A stretch of 9,286 bases of DNA from an uncultured bacterium (GTDB lineage: Bacteria > Bacillota > Clostridia > Oscillospirales > Oscillospiraceae), in the NCBI GenBank assembly GCA_905215665.1, contig CAJMQR010000040.1, forward strand, positions 1-9,286, given 5' to 3'. Shown piece by piece: positions 1 to 6,415 of this stretch. Both the position numbers and the translations under genes were made by a program. A model generated the notes under the pieces. That model ran no database searches. It was given only the letters and a program-made list of their open reading frames with translations, and was not told where the DNA came from. How positions within the stretch are numbered: position 1 is the first letter of the stretch; every line of letters begins with the position of its first letter.

Positions 1-711
1 GGCGACCTTGAAGGTTCTGTCGCTGAAGCGCGCCACACATTTCAGCCAGCCGTTTTCACACTCGCAGGCGTAGTAGTGCGCGGTGCTTTCGGGGCTCTCT
101 CCGCGGCGGCGCTTCCTCTTTTTGCCAAAGATGACATCAATCATCAGGCTGACGCCCCACAGGAGCAGGAACACGGGGATGACGAGGCTCCAGCCCAGAG
201 CCACCTTCCACACGCCGAACTCCGTCAGGAGAAAATACGCACCGGCCAACGTGACCGCCAGCGGGAAGAAGGATGGATGATGTACCATTCCGGCAAGCCC
301 GCCGATCAGCAGCGCCGTCGTCCACAGGACCGTCCACCAGGACACCCCCAGCTCCGGTTTGAGCGCGGTCAGAAGCAGCAGGCCGCCGATGCAGAGAATA
401 TAAACGGCAAACCAGATGCCCTCCCAGCGCTTCAAATGGAGGCTGTATTCCATCTGCCGCTCCGGTTTGTTCCCCACGATCTCAGCCTCATGTACCTTTC
501 CCGGTTCCTCCTTGCCCAGAAGCTCATCGACCGTAATGCCGAAGATCTCCGCGAGTACCGGCAGCAGGCTGATATCCGGACAGGACAGGTCATTTTCCCA
601 CTTGCTGACCGCCTGTGCGCTGACGCCGATGCGCTCAGCAAGCTGCTCCTGTGTCAGCCCAAGCCGCTTTCGATGCTGCATAATACGTTTTCCCAAAGTC
701 ATTTCACTCAT
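1..711 (-). CDS. XRE-family HTH regulator with C-terminal membrane domain (partial, C-terminus beyond the window)
   Basis: The first 237 residues are in the window and the frame stays open to base 1, so the protein continues past the edge. Residues about 5-65 are a classic Cro/CI helix-turn-helix: LTQEQLAERIGVSAQAVSKW (19-38) followed by PDISLLPVLAEIFGITVDEL. After a charged linker, three or four hydrophobic segments follow (about 100-116, 126-143, 147-163 and 172-195), then a basic stretch, KKRKRRR (197-203), and a tail with two close cysteines (C216, C218). The ATG at 711 has a GGGAGGGA ribosome site 6-7 bases upstream; a second Met at residue 4 is less well placed. The layout suggests a membrane-anchored transcription regulator; ligand and target genes are not visible. 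It lies downstream of the serpin in the same direction but beyond the serpin terminator. No convincing promoter was found. Confidence 0.88.
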   Translation of the reverse strand, partial: MSEMTLGKRIMQHRKRLGLTQEQLAERIGVSAQAVSKWENDLSCPDISLLPVLAEIFGITVDELLGKEEPGKVHEAEIVGNKPERQMEYSLHLKRWEGIWFAVYILCIGGLLLLTALKPELGVSWWTVLWTTALLIGGLAGMVHHPSFFPLAVTLAGAYFLLTEFGVWKVALGWSLVIPVFLLLWGVSLMIDVIFGKKRKRRRGESPESTAHYYACECENGWLKCVARFSDRTFKVA

Positions 712-851
712 TTTACTTCCCTCCCTTTATCTGCTCTTATGCAGAGATCCAATAAAAACCATGTCTTTGAAGAAAGGCTGTTTTTCATCGGGTGCAGTAT
801 TACTATGCCATAAATGGGGCAAAAAAGCTATCACCCAAGCGTTAAAATGCG

Positions 852-894
852 AAAAAAATATTTCAACCCCCGGTTGAGCGGACTCAACCGGGGG
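852..894 (-). terminator. Rho-independent terminator of the serpin gene
   Basis: A perfect 12-bp inverted repeat (867-878 with 883-894, loop of four bases) lies 22 bases past the serpin stop codon. On the minus strand the stem is followed, after about eight bases, by a run of seven T (858-852). The gap between stem and T run is longer than in the classic form, but stem strength and position fit well. Confidence 0.8.
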
Positions 895-916
895 AATATG
901 GCGGGAAAGCGGCGGC

Positions 917-2194
917 TTATACGTTGTAGATCGCGCCGAGGAAGAGGAAGGTCTGCAGTTCACGGTCATAGATCCCGCAGACAAAGGGCCGGTCTACTCT
1001 CACGGTCTTGTAATTCTCCACGGCGGTGCTGCCTGACATTTCCACCACAGTTGCAGCGGCGGCTTCCGTTCCGGTCTCATTGACCTGCAGGAAGGTTCTG
1101 TGCAGAATCTGGCTGATATAAAGCCCCTTCTCTCCCGCCTGACTCATTGCGGAGAAGTCCGCCAGATTCGGGTCCAAAGCATCGCTCATGCCCATCTGTC
1201 TGAGCGCGTTGTTCATCTCACCGCTGTATTCCGTTTTGAACTTCGGCATGGCCGCCCGGATGCGCGTCTGCTCCGCGCCCGCAATCAGCGCGGTGAGCTT
1301 CTCTCCGCTCAAAGCGGCGATATACTCGTCCAGAGACACGCCCTCTTTGGGCAGCAGAACCGCATAGCAGAAACGGTCGTTCTTATAGTCCTTGAGGAAG
1401 CCCGTGGTATTCTCGTCGTGCAAATACCATCTTTCCTCGGAATGCATCAGCTCCGCCGTTTTGTCACCGTTGGCGCCGTGGAAGGTGTCCTTGATGACAT
1501 CGGAAGTATCATACTCAAACTTCCATCTGGCGGTAAAGGCCAACGCATTGACCAGATACATCAGAGCATCCGGATTCATCTCGTTCAGAATCTCGCGGAT
1601 CCGTCCCTTTGTCTGAGTGCTGACCCACTCGTTGATCCGTTTGCAGGTCTTGTCGTCAAAGGCTGCCGCCTGAATTTCTGCGCCATAGTAATTCTGATTG
1701 ATCTGCCGGAATTCCTCGCTGATCTCAAAGTCCTCCCGCACCCAGATGGCATTGGCTGCGGAGAATTCCTCGCTGTTTTTCTGCGCACAGGCCAGCAGAT
1801 AGCCGTTGAGCTGCTCCAGCGGCAATCCGAAAAGCGTCTCCATCTGCGAGCGTGTCTCACCGGATGCGCCGTTGGCTGTCATCGCCAGCGCCATCAGAAC
1901 GGAGTAGGGCGAAAGCACCGTGTTCTCCCCGGATCTGACGGCATTTTGCAGCAGGCGTGCGGCAAAATCCGCGCTTGCCGCTTCAAAGGAGGCGTCCACC
2001 GGTTTTGCTTCGCCGTTTCCCTGCCCGGAGGGCTGCACCGGCTCCTGCTGTTCCGCAGAGGGCTGCGGCTTGTCCGTCCCCTGCGTGTTCTCCGTCTGCT
2101 TCGGCTCGGTCGGGGCCGAAGGCACGCCGCAGGCTGCAAGCTGCAGACACAGCGCGGCCAGCAGCAGGAATATGATCATATTCTTACGTTTCAT
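917..2194 (-). CDS. Secreted lipoprotein serpin (serine protease inhibitor)
   Basis: 425 residues. A basic hydrophobic leader ends in a lipobox, L19-A20-A21-C22, predicting a lipoprotein anchored outside the cell. Residues 23-67 are a Pro/Gln/Glu/Thr-rich linker; about 70-425 are a full serpin fold. Visible family marks are LSPYSVLMAL (94-103), NALAF (216-220), the hinge G375-T376-E377-AAAA-T382 of the reactive centre loop, and the C-terminal serpin signature around DRPFVCGI (401-408). The hinge is of the inhibitory type (small residues P12-P9, Thr at P14). Counting from T376 as P14 puts P1-P1' at S389-T390, but the segment from there to PF is about three residues longer than in alpha-1-antitrypsin, so the scissile bond is uncertain. 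The loop lacks Lys/Arg and has V383, V384, M386, A391 and V392, which suggests an elastase-like target rather than trypsin. An AGGAGG site precedes the ATG at 2194. It appears to be a single-gene unit with its own terminator; no clear promoter was seen. Confidence 0.96.
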   Translation of the reverse strand: MKRKNMIIFLLLAALCLQLAACGVPSAPTEPKQTENTQGTDKPQPSAEQQEPVQPSGQGNGEAKPVDASFEAASADFAARLLQNAVRSGENTVLSPYSVLMALAMTANGASGETRSQMETLFGLPLEQLNGYLLACAQKNSEEFSAANAIWVREDFEISEEFRQINQNYYGAEIQAAAFDDKTCKRINEWVSTQTKGRIREILNEMNPDALMYLVNALAFTARWKFEYDTSDVIKDTFHGANGDKTAELMHSEERWYLHDENTTGFLKDYKNDRFCYAVLLPKEGVSLDEYIAALSGEKLTALIAGAEQTRIRAAMPKFKTEYSGEMNNALRQMGMSDALDPNLADFSAMSQAGEKGLYISQILHRTFLQVNETGTEAAAATVVEMSGSTAVENYKTVRVDRPFVCGIYDRELQTFLFLGAIYNV

Positions 2195-2258
2195 AGGTTT
2201 CTCCTCCTGTTCTTCGCTGTCTGTTATTCAGACGCACGCGCAAGGAAAAAGTTCCCTG

Positions 2259-2296
2259 AAAAGAGCCGCAGCCGGATGACCTGCACCCGGCTGCGG
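2259..2296 (-). terminator. Rho-independent terminator of the DUF2238-pgsA-zinc ribbon operon
   Basis: A 10-bp perfect GC-rich stem (CCGCAGCCGG at 2266-2275 with CCGGCTGCGG at 2287-2296, 11-base loop) starts five bases past the zinc-ribbon stop codon. On the minus strand it is followed by CTC and four T. The short T run means some read-through into the serpin gene is possible. Confidence 0.75.
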
Positions 2297-2300
2297 TTGT

Positions 2301-2483
2301 TCATGTTCTTCTCAAAAAGATCTCGCCGCATTTCCGACAGACCACCTTGGTCTGCCCTCCGATCACGGGAACGGACTGCACCGCGTGGCAGGCGGGACAG
2401 CGGAAAAAACGTTTCTTTCTGCGGTGGCGCAGCCGCACCTTGAACTTCCGCGCGGCAAAAAGCGACAGAAACCGCCGTCTCAT
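2301..2483 (-). CDS. Small basic zinc-ribbon protein (60 aa)
   Basis: A 60-residue, strongly basic protein. Residues 1-28 are rich in Arg/Lys and Phe; the second half carries two CxxC pairs (C29/C32 and C49/C52) with 16 residues between, the layout of a zinc ribbon. The ATG at 2483 overlaps the pgsA stop as ATGA, and GGAGGG lies at 2490-2495 with a 6-base spacer, so translation is probably coupled to pgsA. From memory, clostridia encode longer proteins with the same start (MRRRF/MKRKF-type) and end (CPxC...CxKC) but with membrane helices between; this copy would be a compact version without the membrane part. The function is unknown; RNA, DNA or ribosome binding are all possible given the charge. 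Confidence 0.82.
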   Translation of the reverse strand: MRRRFLSLFAARKFKVRLRHRRKKRFFRCPACHAVQSVPVIGGQTKVVCRKCGEIFLRRT

Positions 2484-3082
2484 GCGTTACCCTCCGTTTT
2501 GTCCTCTCGCGTGCCGCGAAGAATCGCCGTGTAACGAACCAGATAGAGGGCAAAGGCCAGCATGATCAGTACGGAGCAGACGATAGCGTCGATCAGCACA
2601 AAGGTCGGATTCGCATCGCGCCAGAGCATCAGGATAAACATGGACAGATAGATCGTGAGCGTGCAGATCTTTCCGTACCAGCCGGCGCTGTAAACACTGT
2701 GCGTGCGGCGCAGGGCAATCAGCGTCAGAATTCCGATGGAGACTTCCTTGCAGATCAGGATTCCGACCATCCACCAGTATTTCATGGGCATCAGGCACAG
2801 CAGTACCGCAATCTGCGTCAGTTTATCCGCCACGGGGTCGATGGCCTTGCCGAAGTCCGACACCAGATGGAAGGTACGCGCTATCCAGCCGTCCACGACA
2901 TCCGTCGCGCCGGAGAGCAGCAGCATCCCAAAGGCCCACCAGTATTCCGCCCGGAAGTTGAGCCAGATGATCAGCGGAATCAGCAGAATCCGGAAAAAGC
3001 TCAGCAGATTCGGAAGCGTCAGAATCCGGTTCGTGTCCGCCCGCTGCGCATGCTCAATCCTCAGTTTCTCTTTCTCGTCCAT
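2480..3082 (-). CDS. pgsA: CDP-alcohol phosphatidyltransferase, probably CDP-diacylglycerol-glycerol-3-phosphate 3-phosphatidyltransferase
   Basis: A 200-residue integral membrane enzyme. The full CDP-alcohol phosphotransferase signature is present: D61, D64-G65, A68-R69, G78, D82 and D86, the metal- and CDP-binding residues of this superfamily. The N-terminal LTLPNLLSFFRILLIPLI (21-38) is the usual first helix of PgsA-type enzymes; about five more hydrophobic segments follow. It should transfer glycerol-3-phosphate to CDP-diacylglycerol in the cytoplasmic membrane, the committed step to phosphatidylglycerol; a cardiolipin synthase-type CDP-alcohol transferase cannot be excluded. I chose the ATG at 3082 because AAGGAGG (3089-3095) sits 6 bases upstream; an in-frame ATG at 3112 would place that site inside the gene. 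The start overlaps the upstream membrane-protein gene by 29 bases, and the stop overlaps the zinc-ribbon start. Confidence 0.88.
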   Translation of the reverse strand: MDEKEKLRIEHAQRADTNRILTLPNLLSFFRILLIPLIIWLNFRAEYWWAFGMLLLSGATDVVDGWIARTFHLVSDFGKAIDPVADKLTQIAVLLCLMPMKYWWMVGILICKEVSIGILTLIALRRTHSVYSAGWYGKICTLTIYLSMFILMLWRDANPTFVLIDAIVCSVLIMLAFALYLVRYTAILRGTREDKTEGNA

Positions 3083-3875
3083 GTTCTTCCTCCTTCTGCA
3101 CGGTCGGGACAAACATCTCGGCCACTTTGGATCTACGCTGACTTTTCTGATGGAAAAATCCGATCACACTGAACACCAGCGCACCGATCAGATTGACAAT
3201 GAGATCGCCCATAGTGTCGTAAAGGCCGATATCCAGATAGCCTCCCAGCCCCAGGCTCTCCCCGTTGACCGCGACATCCGTGATGCCGGAAACCGTGATT
3301 GGGATGTTCCTGCGCGTCGGGTCGAGCGTGACGGACGTGATTGCGTTGACGATCGTATCCTTCTGCATATCCTTCATAAACAGGCGGTCGACGGAGAACT
3401 CAAAGATCTCCCACAGCGCGCCGATGGTCATGGAGAAGCAGAAAGCAACCAGCGCCAAAAAGATGGGCGAAAGCCGGAAGCTGACCCGGTGGTCGCGGTT
3501 CAGGATATCCGCCATGGAATAGCCGACGGCAGCATAAATAAAGCCGCTGACCGTGTGCAGCGCCTTATCCCAGAGCGGTACCGTCACATAGAAGCAGGCC
3601 AGTTCCCCGAGGATTTCCGCGGCAAAGATAAAAATGACGATCGTAACCTCCAGCCCCGTCGGAAGCTGCATATGCATCTTTCTCGAGACGATGGAGGGCA
3701 AAAACAGCAGGAAGAGCGTCAGAATGCAGGTGAACACACTCTCCGCCTGACCGGTAAACAGCGAGCGGATCAGCACCGCCACCACAATCAGACGCACCAC
3801 CGCATAAGTGATGAGCGTCAGCCTGCTCTTGCCCTTCCAGTAGTCGCGCCAATGCTTTTTTGTCTGTTTTTTCAT
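3054..3875 (-). CDS. DUF2238/YjdF-like polytopic membrane protein
   Basis: 273 residues with about six hydrophobic segments (around 20-38, 46-62, 74-94, 104-124, 135-158 and 223-241). Conserved-looking polar residues lie inside or beside them: E87 and E91, the D103/H107 pair (PLWDKALH), W155-E156 and E159, and D215, D220 and D224 in the LDIGLYDTMGD stretch. A loop of about 60 residues (161-222) separates the last two segments, and the C-terminus is a charged tail ending in a Glu/Arg cluster. The sequence resembles the DUF2238 membrane family as I remember it; no biochemical function is established to my knowledge. The ATG at 3875 has a GAGGG site (3883-3887) 7 bases upstream. It is the first gene of the operon, and pgsA begins inside its last 29 bases, which hints at a membrane-lipid role, but this is inference. 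Confidence 0.75.
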   Translation of the reverse strand: MKKQTKKHWRDYWKGKSRLTLITYAVVRLIVVAVLIRSLFTGQAESVFTCILTLFLLFLPSIVSRKMHMQLPTGLEVTIVIFIFAAEILGELACFYVTVPLWDKALHTVSGFIYAAVGYSMADILNRDHRVSFRLSPIFLALVAFCFSMTIGALWEIFEFSVDRLFMKDMQKDTIVNAITSVTLDPTRRNIPITVSGITDVAVNGESLGLGGYLDIGLYDTMGDLIVNLIGALVFSVIGFFHQKSQRRSKVAEMFVPTVQKEEEHGRERETED

Positions 3876-3968
3876 ATAGCATCCCTCATTATGGTTTTAT
3901 CATAAACCGCGAACATCAACTCAAGATCAACTGATTATAAATTTTTGTTAAAAAAGCATACATTTTCT

Positions 3969-3998
3969 TTTACAAACGCCTGCGGCGTATGATATACT
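3969..3998 (+). promoter_or_regulatory. Sigma-A promoter of the two-component operon
   Basis: -35 TTTACA (3969-3974), an 18-base spacer and -10 TATACT (3993-3998). The expected start of transcription, about 4004-4006, leaves a very short leader before GGAGGTGG (4008-4015) and the ATG at 4020. The rest of 3876-4019 is AT-rich and must also hold the divergent promoter of the DUF2238-like gene, for which I saw only weak -10-like boxes. Confidence 0.7.
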
Positions 3999-4019
3999 TG
4001 TCCCATCGGAGGTGGTTCC

Positions 4020-4691
4020 ATGTTCAAAATACTGGTGGCGGAGGACGACGCCGAACTGCAGCAGCTTTTCTGCCGCGTTCTGACGCGCAGCGGCTTTACC
4101 GCCGTCGGCGTCCCGGACGGCGTCGCCGCGCTGGAGGTGCTGGAAAAGGAATACATCGACCTGATTGTCTCGGATATCATGATGCCGCGCATGGACGGCT
4201 ACACGCTGGTGCGCAGCCTGCGTGACGCGGGCAACACCATTCCCGTGCTGATGATCACCGCCAAAGACAGTTTTCAGGACATGCAGTTCGGCTTTCTCGC
4301 GGGGACGGACGACTACATGGTCAAGCCCGTCAACGTCAACGAGCTGGTTCTGCGGATTCACGCGCTCCTGCGGCGGGCGCAGATGGTGGCCGACCGGCAG
4401 CAGAGCATGGGAGGCACCACCTTTGAGTTTGACACCTTCACCGTCCGCACCGGAAGCACCCAGCTTGTTCTTCCGCAGAAGGAATTCCTGCTTCTTTATA
4501 AGCTGGTCTCCTCTCCGGCGCATATTTTTACGCGGCAGCAGCTTATGGACGACATCTGGGGCGTGGACTCCCAGACCGATCCCCGCACCGTGGACGTGCA
4601 TATCAACCGTCTGCGCGACCGCTTCCGCGACAATCCCGACTTTGAGATTATTACCGTCCGCGGGATCGGATATAAGGCGGTCAGGAAATGA
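4020..4691 (+). CDS. OmpR/PhoB-family response regulator
   Basis: 223 residues. The receiver domain (1-118) has the acidic pair D9-D10, the phosphoacceptor D52 in LIVSDIMMPRMDG, the switch Thr T80 and the invariant K102 before P103. A linker leads to a winged-helix effector domain (about 130-222) with the usual LPQKEFLLLYKL, FTRQQLMDDIWG, the recognition region RTVDVHINRLRDR (189-201) and VRGIGYKA near the end. It is complete and should be a cytoplasmic DNA-binding regulator phosphorylated by the kinase encoded next. The ATG at 4020 has GGAGGTGG directly upstream, and the stop overlaps the kinase start as ATGA. The regulon is not visible; no direct repeats of OmpR type were recognised next to its own promoter. 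Confidence 0.96.
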   Translation: MFKILVAEDDAELQQLFCRVLTRSGFTAVGVPDGVAALEVLEKEYIDLIVSDIMMPRMDGYTLVRSLRDAGNTIPVLMITAKDSFQDMQFGFLAGTDDYMVKPVNVNELVLRIHALLRRAQMVADRQQSMGGTTFEFDTFTVRTGSTQLVLPQKEFLLLYKLVSSPAHIFTRQQLMDDIWGVDSQTDPRTVDVHINRLRDRFRDNPDFEIITVRGIGYKAVRK

Positions 4692-5716
4692 AACGGGTAA
4701 AATTATCGTTCCGTATGCGCGCCTATTACATGCTGATCGTCTTTGTGATCGTGCTGTTTTCCTTCGGGTCCGTCGCAGGCGTGCTCTTTCTGCTGCAGCG
4801 GATGAATCTCATCCGGAATCTCAGTTTCTCCACGCTGATTGCTCTGCTGCTCGTCTCCTCCATCGCAGGCGGCCTGACGACCTATTTCATCGGCCGGCGC
4901 ATCCTGACGCCCATGGTCAAGCTCAGCAACGCCTCCAAGGAGGTCGCCCGTGGAAACTATCAGATCACGGTCAGCGACGCCAGCAAGCTCGAGGAGGTAC
5001 AGACCACCTTCCGGAATTTCAATGCTATGGTGCGGGAGCTGAACGGCATCGCCACACTCAGCAACGATTTCGTCGCCAATGTCTCGCACGAATTCAAAAC
5101 CCCGCTGACCGCAATCGAAGGCTATGCCATGCTGCTGCAGGACAGCACCCTTCCCCCTGCCGAACGGGAGGAATATCTGAACAGAATTCTTTTGAACACC
5201 CACCGGCTTTCCACACTGGTGGGAAATATTCTCATGCTTTCCAAGATTGAAAACAAGTCCCTCTCCGAGCAGAGTATCGTCTTCCGGCTCGACGAGCAGA
5301 TCCGTCAGGCCGTGGTTGCGCTGGAGGCCCAGTGGGCGGAGAAGAACATCGGCTTCGACGCGGTGCTCGATCCCGTCAGCATCACCGGCTGCGAGGGTCT
5401 GCTCAGTCAGGTATGGACCAATCTCATCGGCAATGCCATCAAATTCAGCGACGAGGGGCAGGAAATCCGTATCCGGCTTCTGGAGCAGACGGAATGCGTG
5501 GTCGTCAGCATCACGGATCACGGCTGCGGCATGACGCCTGAGGTTCAGCAACACATTTTTGAAAAGTTCTATCAGGGAGACAGCTCCCGCAAATCTCTCG
5601 GCAACGGTCTGGGGCTTGCGCTGGTCAAGCGCATTGTGGAGCTTTCGCAGGGCGTGATCGAGGTGGACAGCGCCCCGGGCGCCGGCTCCACCTTCCGCGT
5701 CATCCTGCCGAAATAG
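4688..5716 (+). CDS. Membrane sensor histidine kinase
   Basis: 342 residues. Two hydrophobic helices (about 12-36 and 48-69) are separated by only about ten residues, so there is almost no extracytoplasmic sensor domain. A HAMP-like region follows (about 69-122), then the HisKA dimerisation helix with the phosphorylated H134 in NVSHEFKTPL, and an HATPase_c domain with the N box (N245, N249), the D277-HGCG box, an F box (FEKFYQG, 291-297) and the G2 box GNGLGL (305-310). It is complete. It should autophosphorylate and pass phosphate to D52 of the regulator, with which its start overlaps by 4 bases. The short loop suggests a signal sensed within or near the membrane, as in intramembrane-sensing kinases, though accessory proteins are not seen nearby. 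There is no terminator after the stop: the CIRCE operator begins two bases later. Confidence 0.95.
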   Translation: MKRVKLSFRMRAYYMLIVFVIVLFSFGSVAGVLFLLQRMNLIRNLSFSTLIALLLVSSIAGGLTTYFIGRRILTPMVKLSNASKEVARGNYQITVSDASKLEEVQTTFRNFNAMVRELNGIATLSNDFVANVSHEFKTPLTAIEGYAMLLQDSTLPPAEREEYLNRILLNTHRLSTLVGNILMLSKIENKSLSEQSIVFRLDEQIRQAVVALEAQWAEKNIGFDAVLDPVSITGCEGLLSQVWTNLIGNAIKFSDEGQEIRIRLLEQTECVVVSITDHGCGMTPEVQQHIFEKFYQGDSSRKSLGNGLGLALVKRIVELSQGVIEVDSAPGAGSTFRVILPK

Positions 5717-5718
5717 TC

Positions 5719-5745
5719 TTAGCACTCTTTCGTGGAGAGTGCTAA
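5719..5745. promoter_or_regulatory. CIRCE element, HrcA repressor operator
   Basis: TTAGCACTC (5719-5727), nine bases, then GAGTGCTAA (5737-5745): an exact match to the CIRCE consensus in both arms and spacer length. HrcA binds this repeat and represses heat-shock genes until stress titrates GroEL. The repeat lies 118 bases before the Hsp20 start and nothing else follows it, so hsp20 is the evident target. Confidence 0.96.
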
Positions 5746-5748
5746 AAT
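5719..5748 (+). promoter_or_regulatory. Candidate hsp20 promoter overlapping CIRCE
   Basis: TTAGCA (5719-5724), an 18-base spacer and TAAAAT (5743-5748) would make a sigma-A promoter whose -35 lies in the left arm of CIRCE, with the -10 starting in the right arm, a common layout for HrcA repression. It predicts a leader of about 110 bases. A second possible -10 (CATAAT, 5783-5788) has no good -35. Confidence 0.45.
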
Positions 5749-5803
5749 TCACGGTTTGTTCATACTTTACGCAAGAATTGTTCATAATACGGTGGGAGAA
5801 TGA

Positions 5804-5849
5804 ATTCAGAAAAACAAAGAACCACGGGTTCCCGTGGGGATATCTGAAT
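5804..5849 (+). promoter_or_regulatory. Nested stem-loop in the hsp20 leader
   Basis: Two stems fold around the same centre: an outer one, ATTCAGA (5804-5810) with TCTGAAT (5843-5849), and an inner one, CCACGGG (5822-5828) with CCCGTGG (5831-5837). The outer stem ends on the base before GGAGG (5850-5854). Whether it forms and matters in RNA is inference. Confidence 0.5.
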
Positions 5850-5862
5850 GGAGGAAAGAATC

Positions 5863-6297
5863 ATGACAAATCTCACACCGTATCGTAAGCATACTGAAGC
5901 GACCCTTTATAACCCCTTCCGCGAGCTGGAAGAATTTGAGCGCAGCATCTTCGCGCCGGACACGCTGGCTTCCTTCCGCGCCGACATTGAAGACGAGGGC
6001 GACAACCTGATCCTCTCGGCAGATCTGCCCGGCTTTGACAAAAAGGACATCCAGATCGACATCGACGACGACCGCCTGGTCATCCGCGCGGAGCGTCATT
6101 CCAACTATGAGAAGAAGGACAAGAAGAACGGCTTCCTGCGCTGCGAGCGTTCCTATGGCAGCTACAGCCGCAGCTTCAATCTGGACGGCATCGACGTTGA
6201 TAAGATCAGCGCCGCCTATGAAAACGGCGTCCTGAAGCTGACGCTTCCGAAGCTGGTTCCCGCAAAGGCAGCCACGCGCCGTCTGGAAATCAAATAA
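5863..6297 (+). CDS. hsp20: Small heat-shock protein, Hsp20/alpha-crystallin family
   Basis: 144 residues, usual length for bacterial Hsp20. A short N-terminal arm (1-37, with the NPFRELEEFER segment) precedes the alpha-crystallin domain (about 38-130). The domain shows SADLPGFDKKDI (52-63), the acidic turn IDIDDDRLVI, and the family hallmark A-x4-GVL at A118-L124. The short C-terminal tail ends L141-E-I143-K, a minimal I/L-x-I/V anchor used for oligomer assembly. It should be an ATP-independent cytoplasmic holdase that keeps unfolding proteins soluble. The start is placed at 5863, where GGAGG (5850-5854) sits 8 bases upstream; an in-frame ATG at 5848 would put that site inside the coding region. 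It is a single-gene unit behind CIRCE with a strong terminator, so HrcA control is very likely. Confidence 0.95.
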   Translation: MTNLTPYRKHTEATLYNPFRELEEFERSIFAPDTLASFRADIEDEGDNLILSADLPGFDKKDIQIDIDDDRLVIRAERHSNYEKKDKKNGFLRCERSYGSYSRSFNLDGIDVDKISAAYENGVLKLTLPKLVPAKAATRRLEIK

Positions 6298-6316
6298 CCG
6301 TTTCAGCAAGGCATCA

Positions 6317-6349
6317 AGCCGCAGGCCGGAAGGCCTGCGGCTCTTTTTT
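6317..6349 (+). terminator. Rho-independent terminator of hsp20
   Basis: A perfect 11-bp stem, AGCCGCAGGCC (6317-6327) with GGCCTGCGGCT (6332-6342), closes on a GGAA tetraloop and is followed by C and six T. It lies 20 bases after the hsp20 stop. This is a textbook terminator. Confidence 0.95.
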
Positions 6350-6415
6350 GCTCTTGGGGTGGATTCCCCGTCCCGCCGGACAGGAAACCGAAATCCCCGG
6401 CAGAAAAAAATGCAG

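Noticed and set aside
1100..2443. Long open frame of 447 codons on the plus strand opposite the serpin
   Set aside because: The minus frame gives an unmistakable serpin with signal peptide and ribosome site. The plus frame is Arg/Leu-rich, has no recognisable motif and no ribosome site, and is a product of GC-rich antisense codons.
3880..3960. Promoter of the DUF2238-like gene in the divergent region
   Set aside because: TATGAT-like and TTGA-like boxes occur on the minus strand, but none pairs with 16-18 base spacing, so I list no feature.
5719..5745. CIRCE read as a terminator of the two-component operon
   Set aside because: The repeat can form a hairpin, but no T run follows it on either strand, and the exact CIRCE consensus explains it.
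4703..5785. Long minus-strand frame of 360 codons opposite the histidine kinase
   Set aside because: The kinase motifs on the plus strand are complete. The antisense frame is Asp/Gly/His-rich and lacks motifs; same cause as above.
5800..5847. Possible 15-codon leader peptide (starts ATGAATTCA) ending just before the ATG at 5848
   Set aside because: The only purine-rich stretch is one or two bases from the ATG, too close for normal initiation, and the same bases are better explained by the nested stem.
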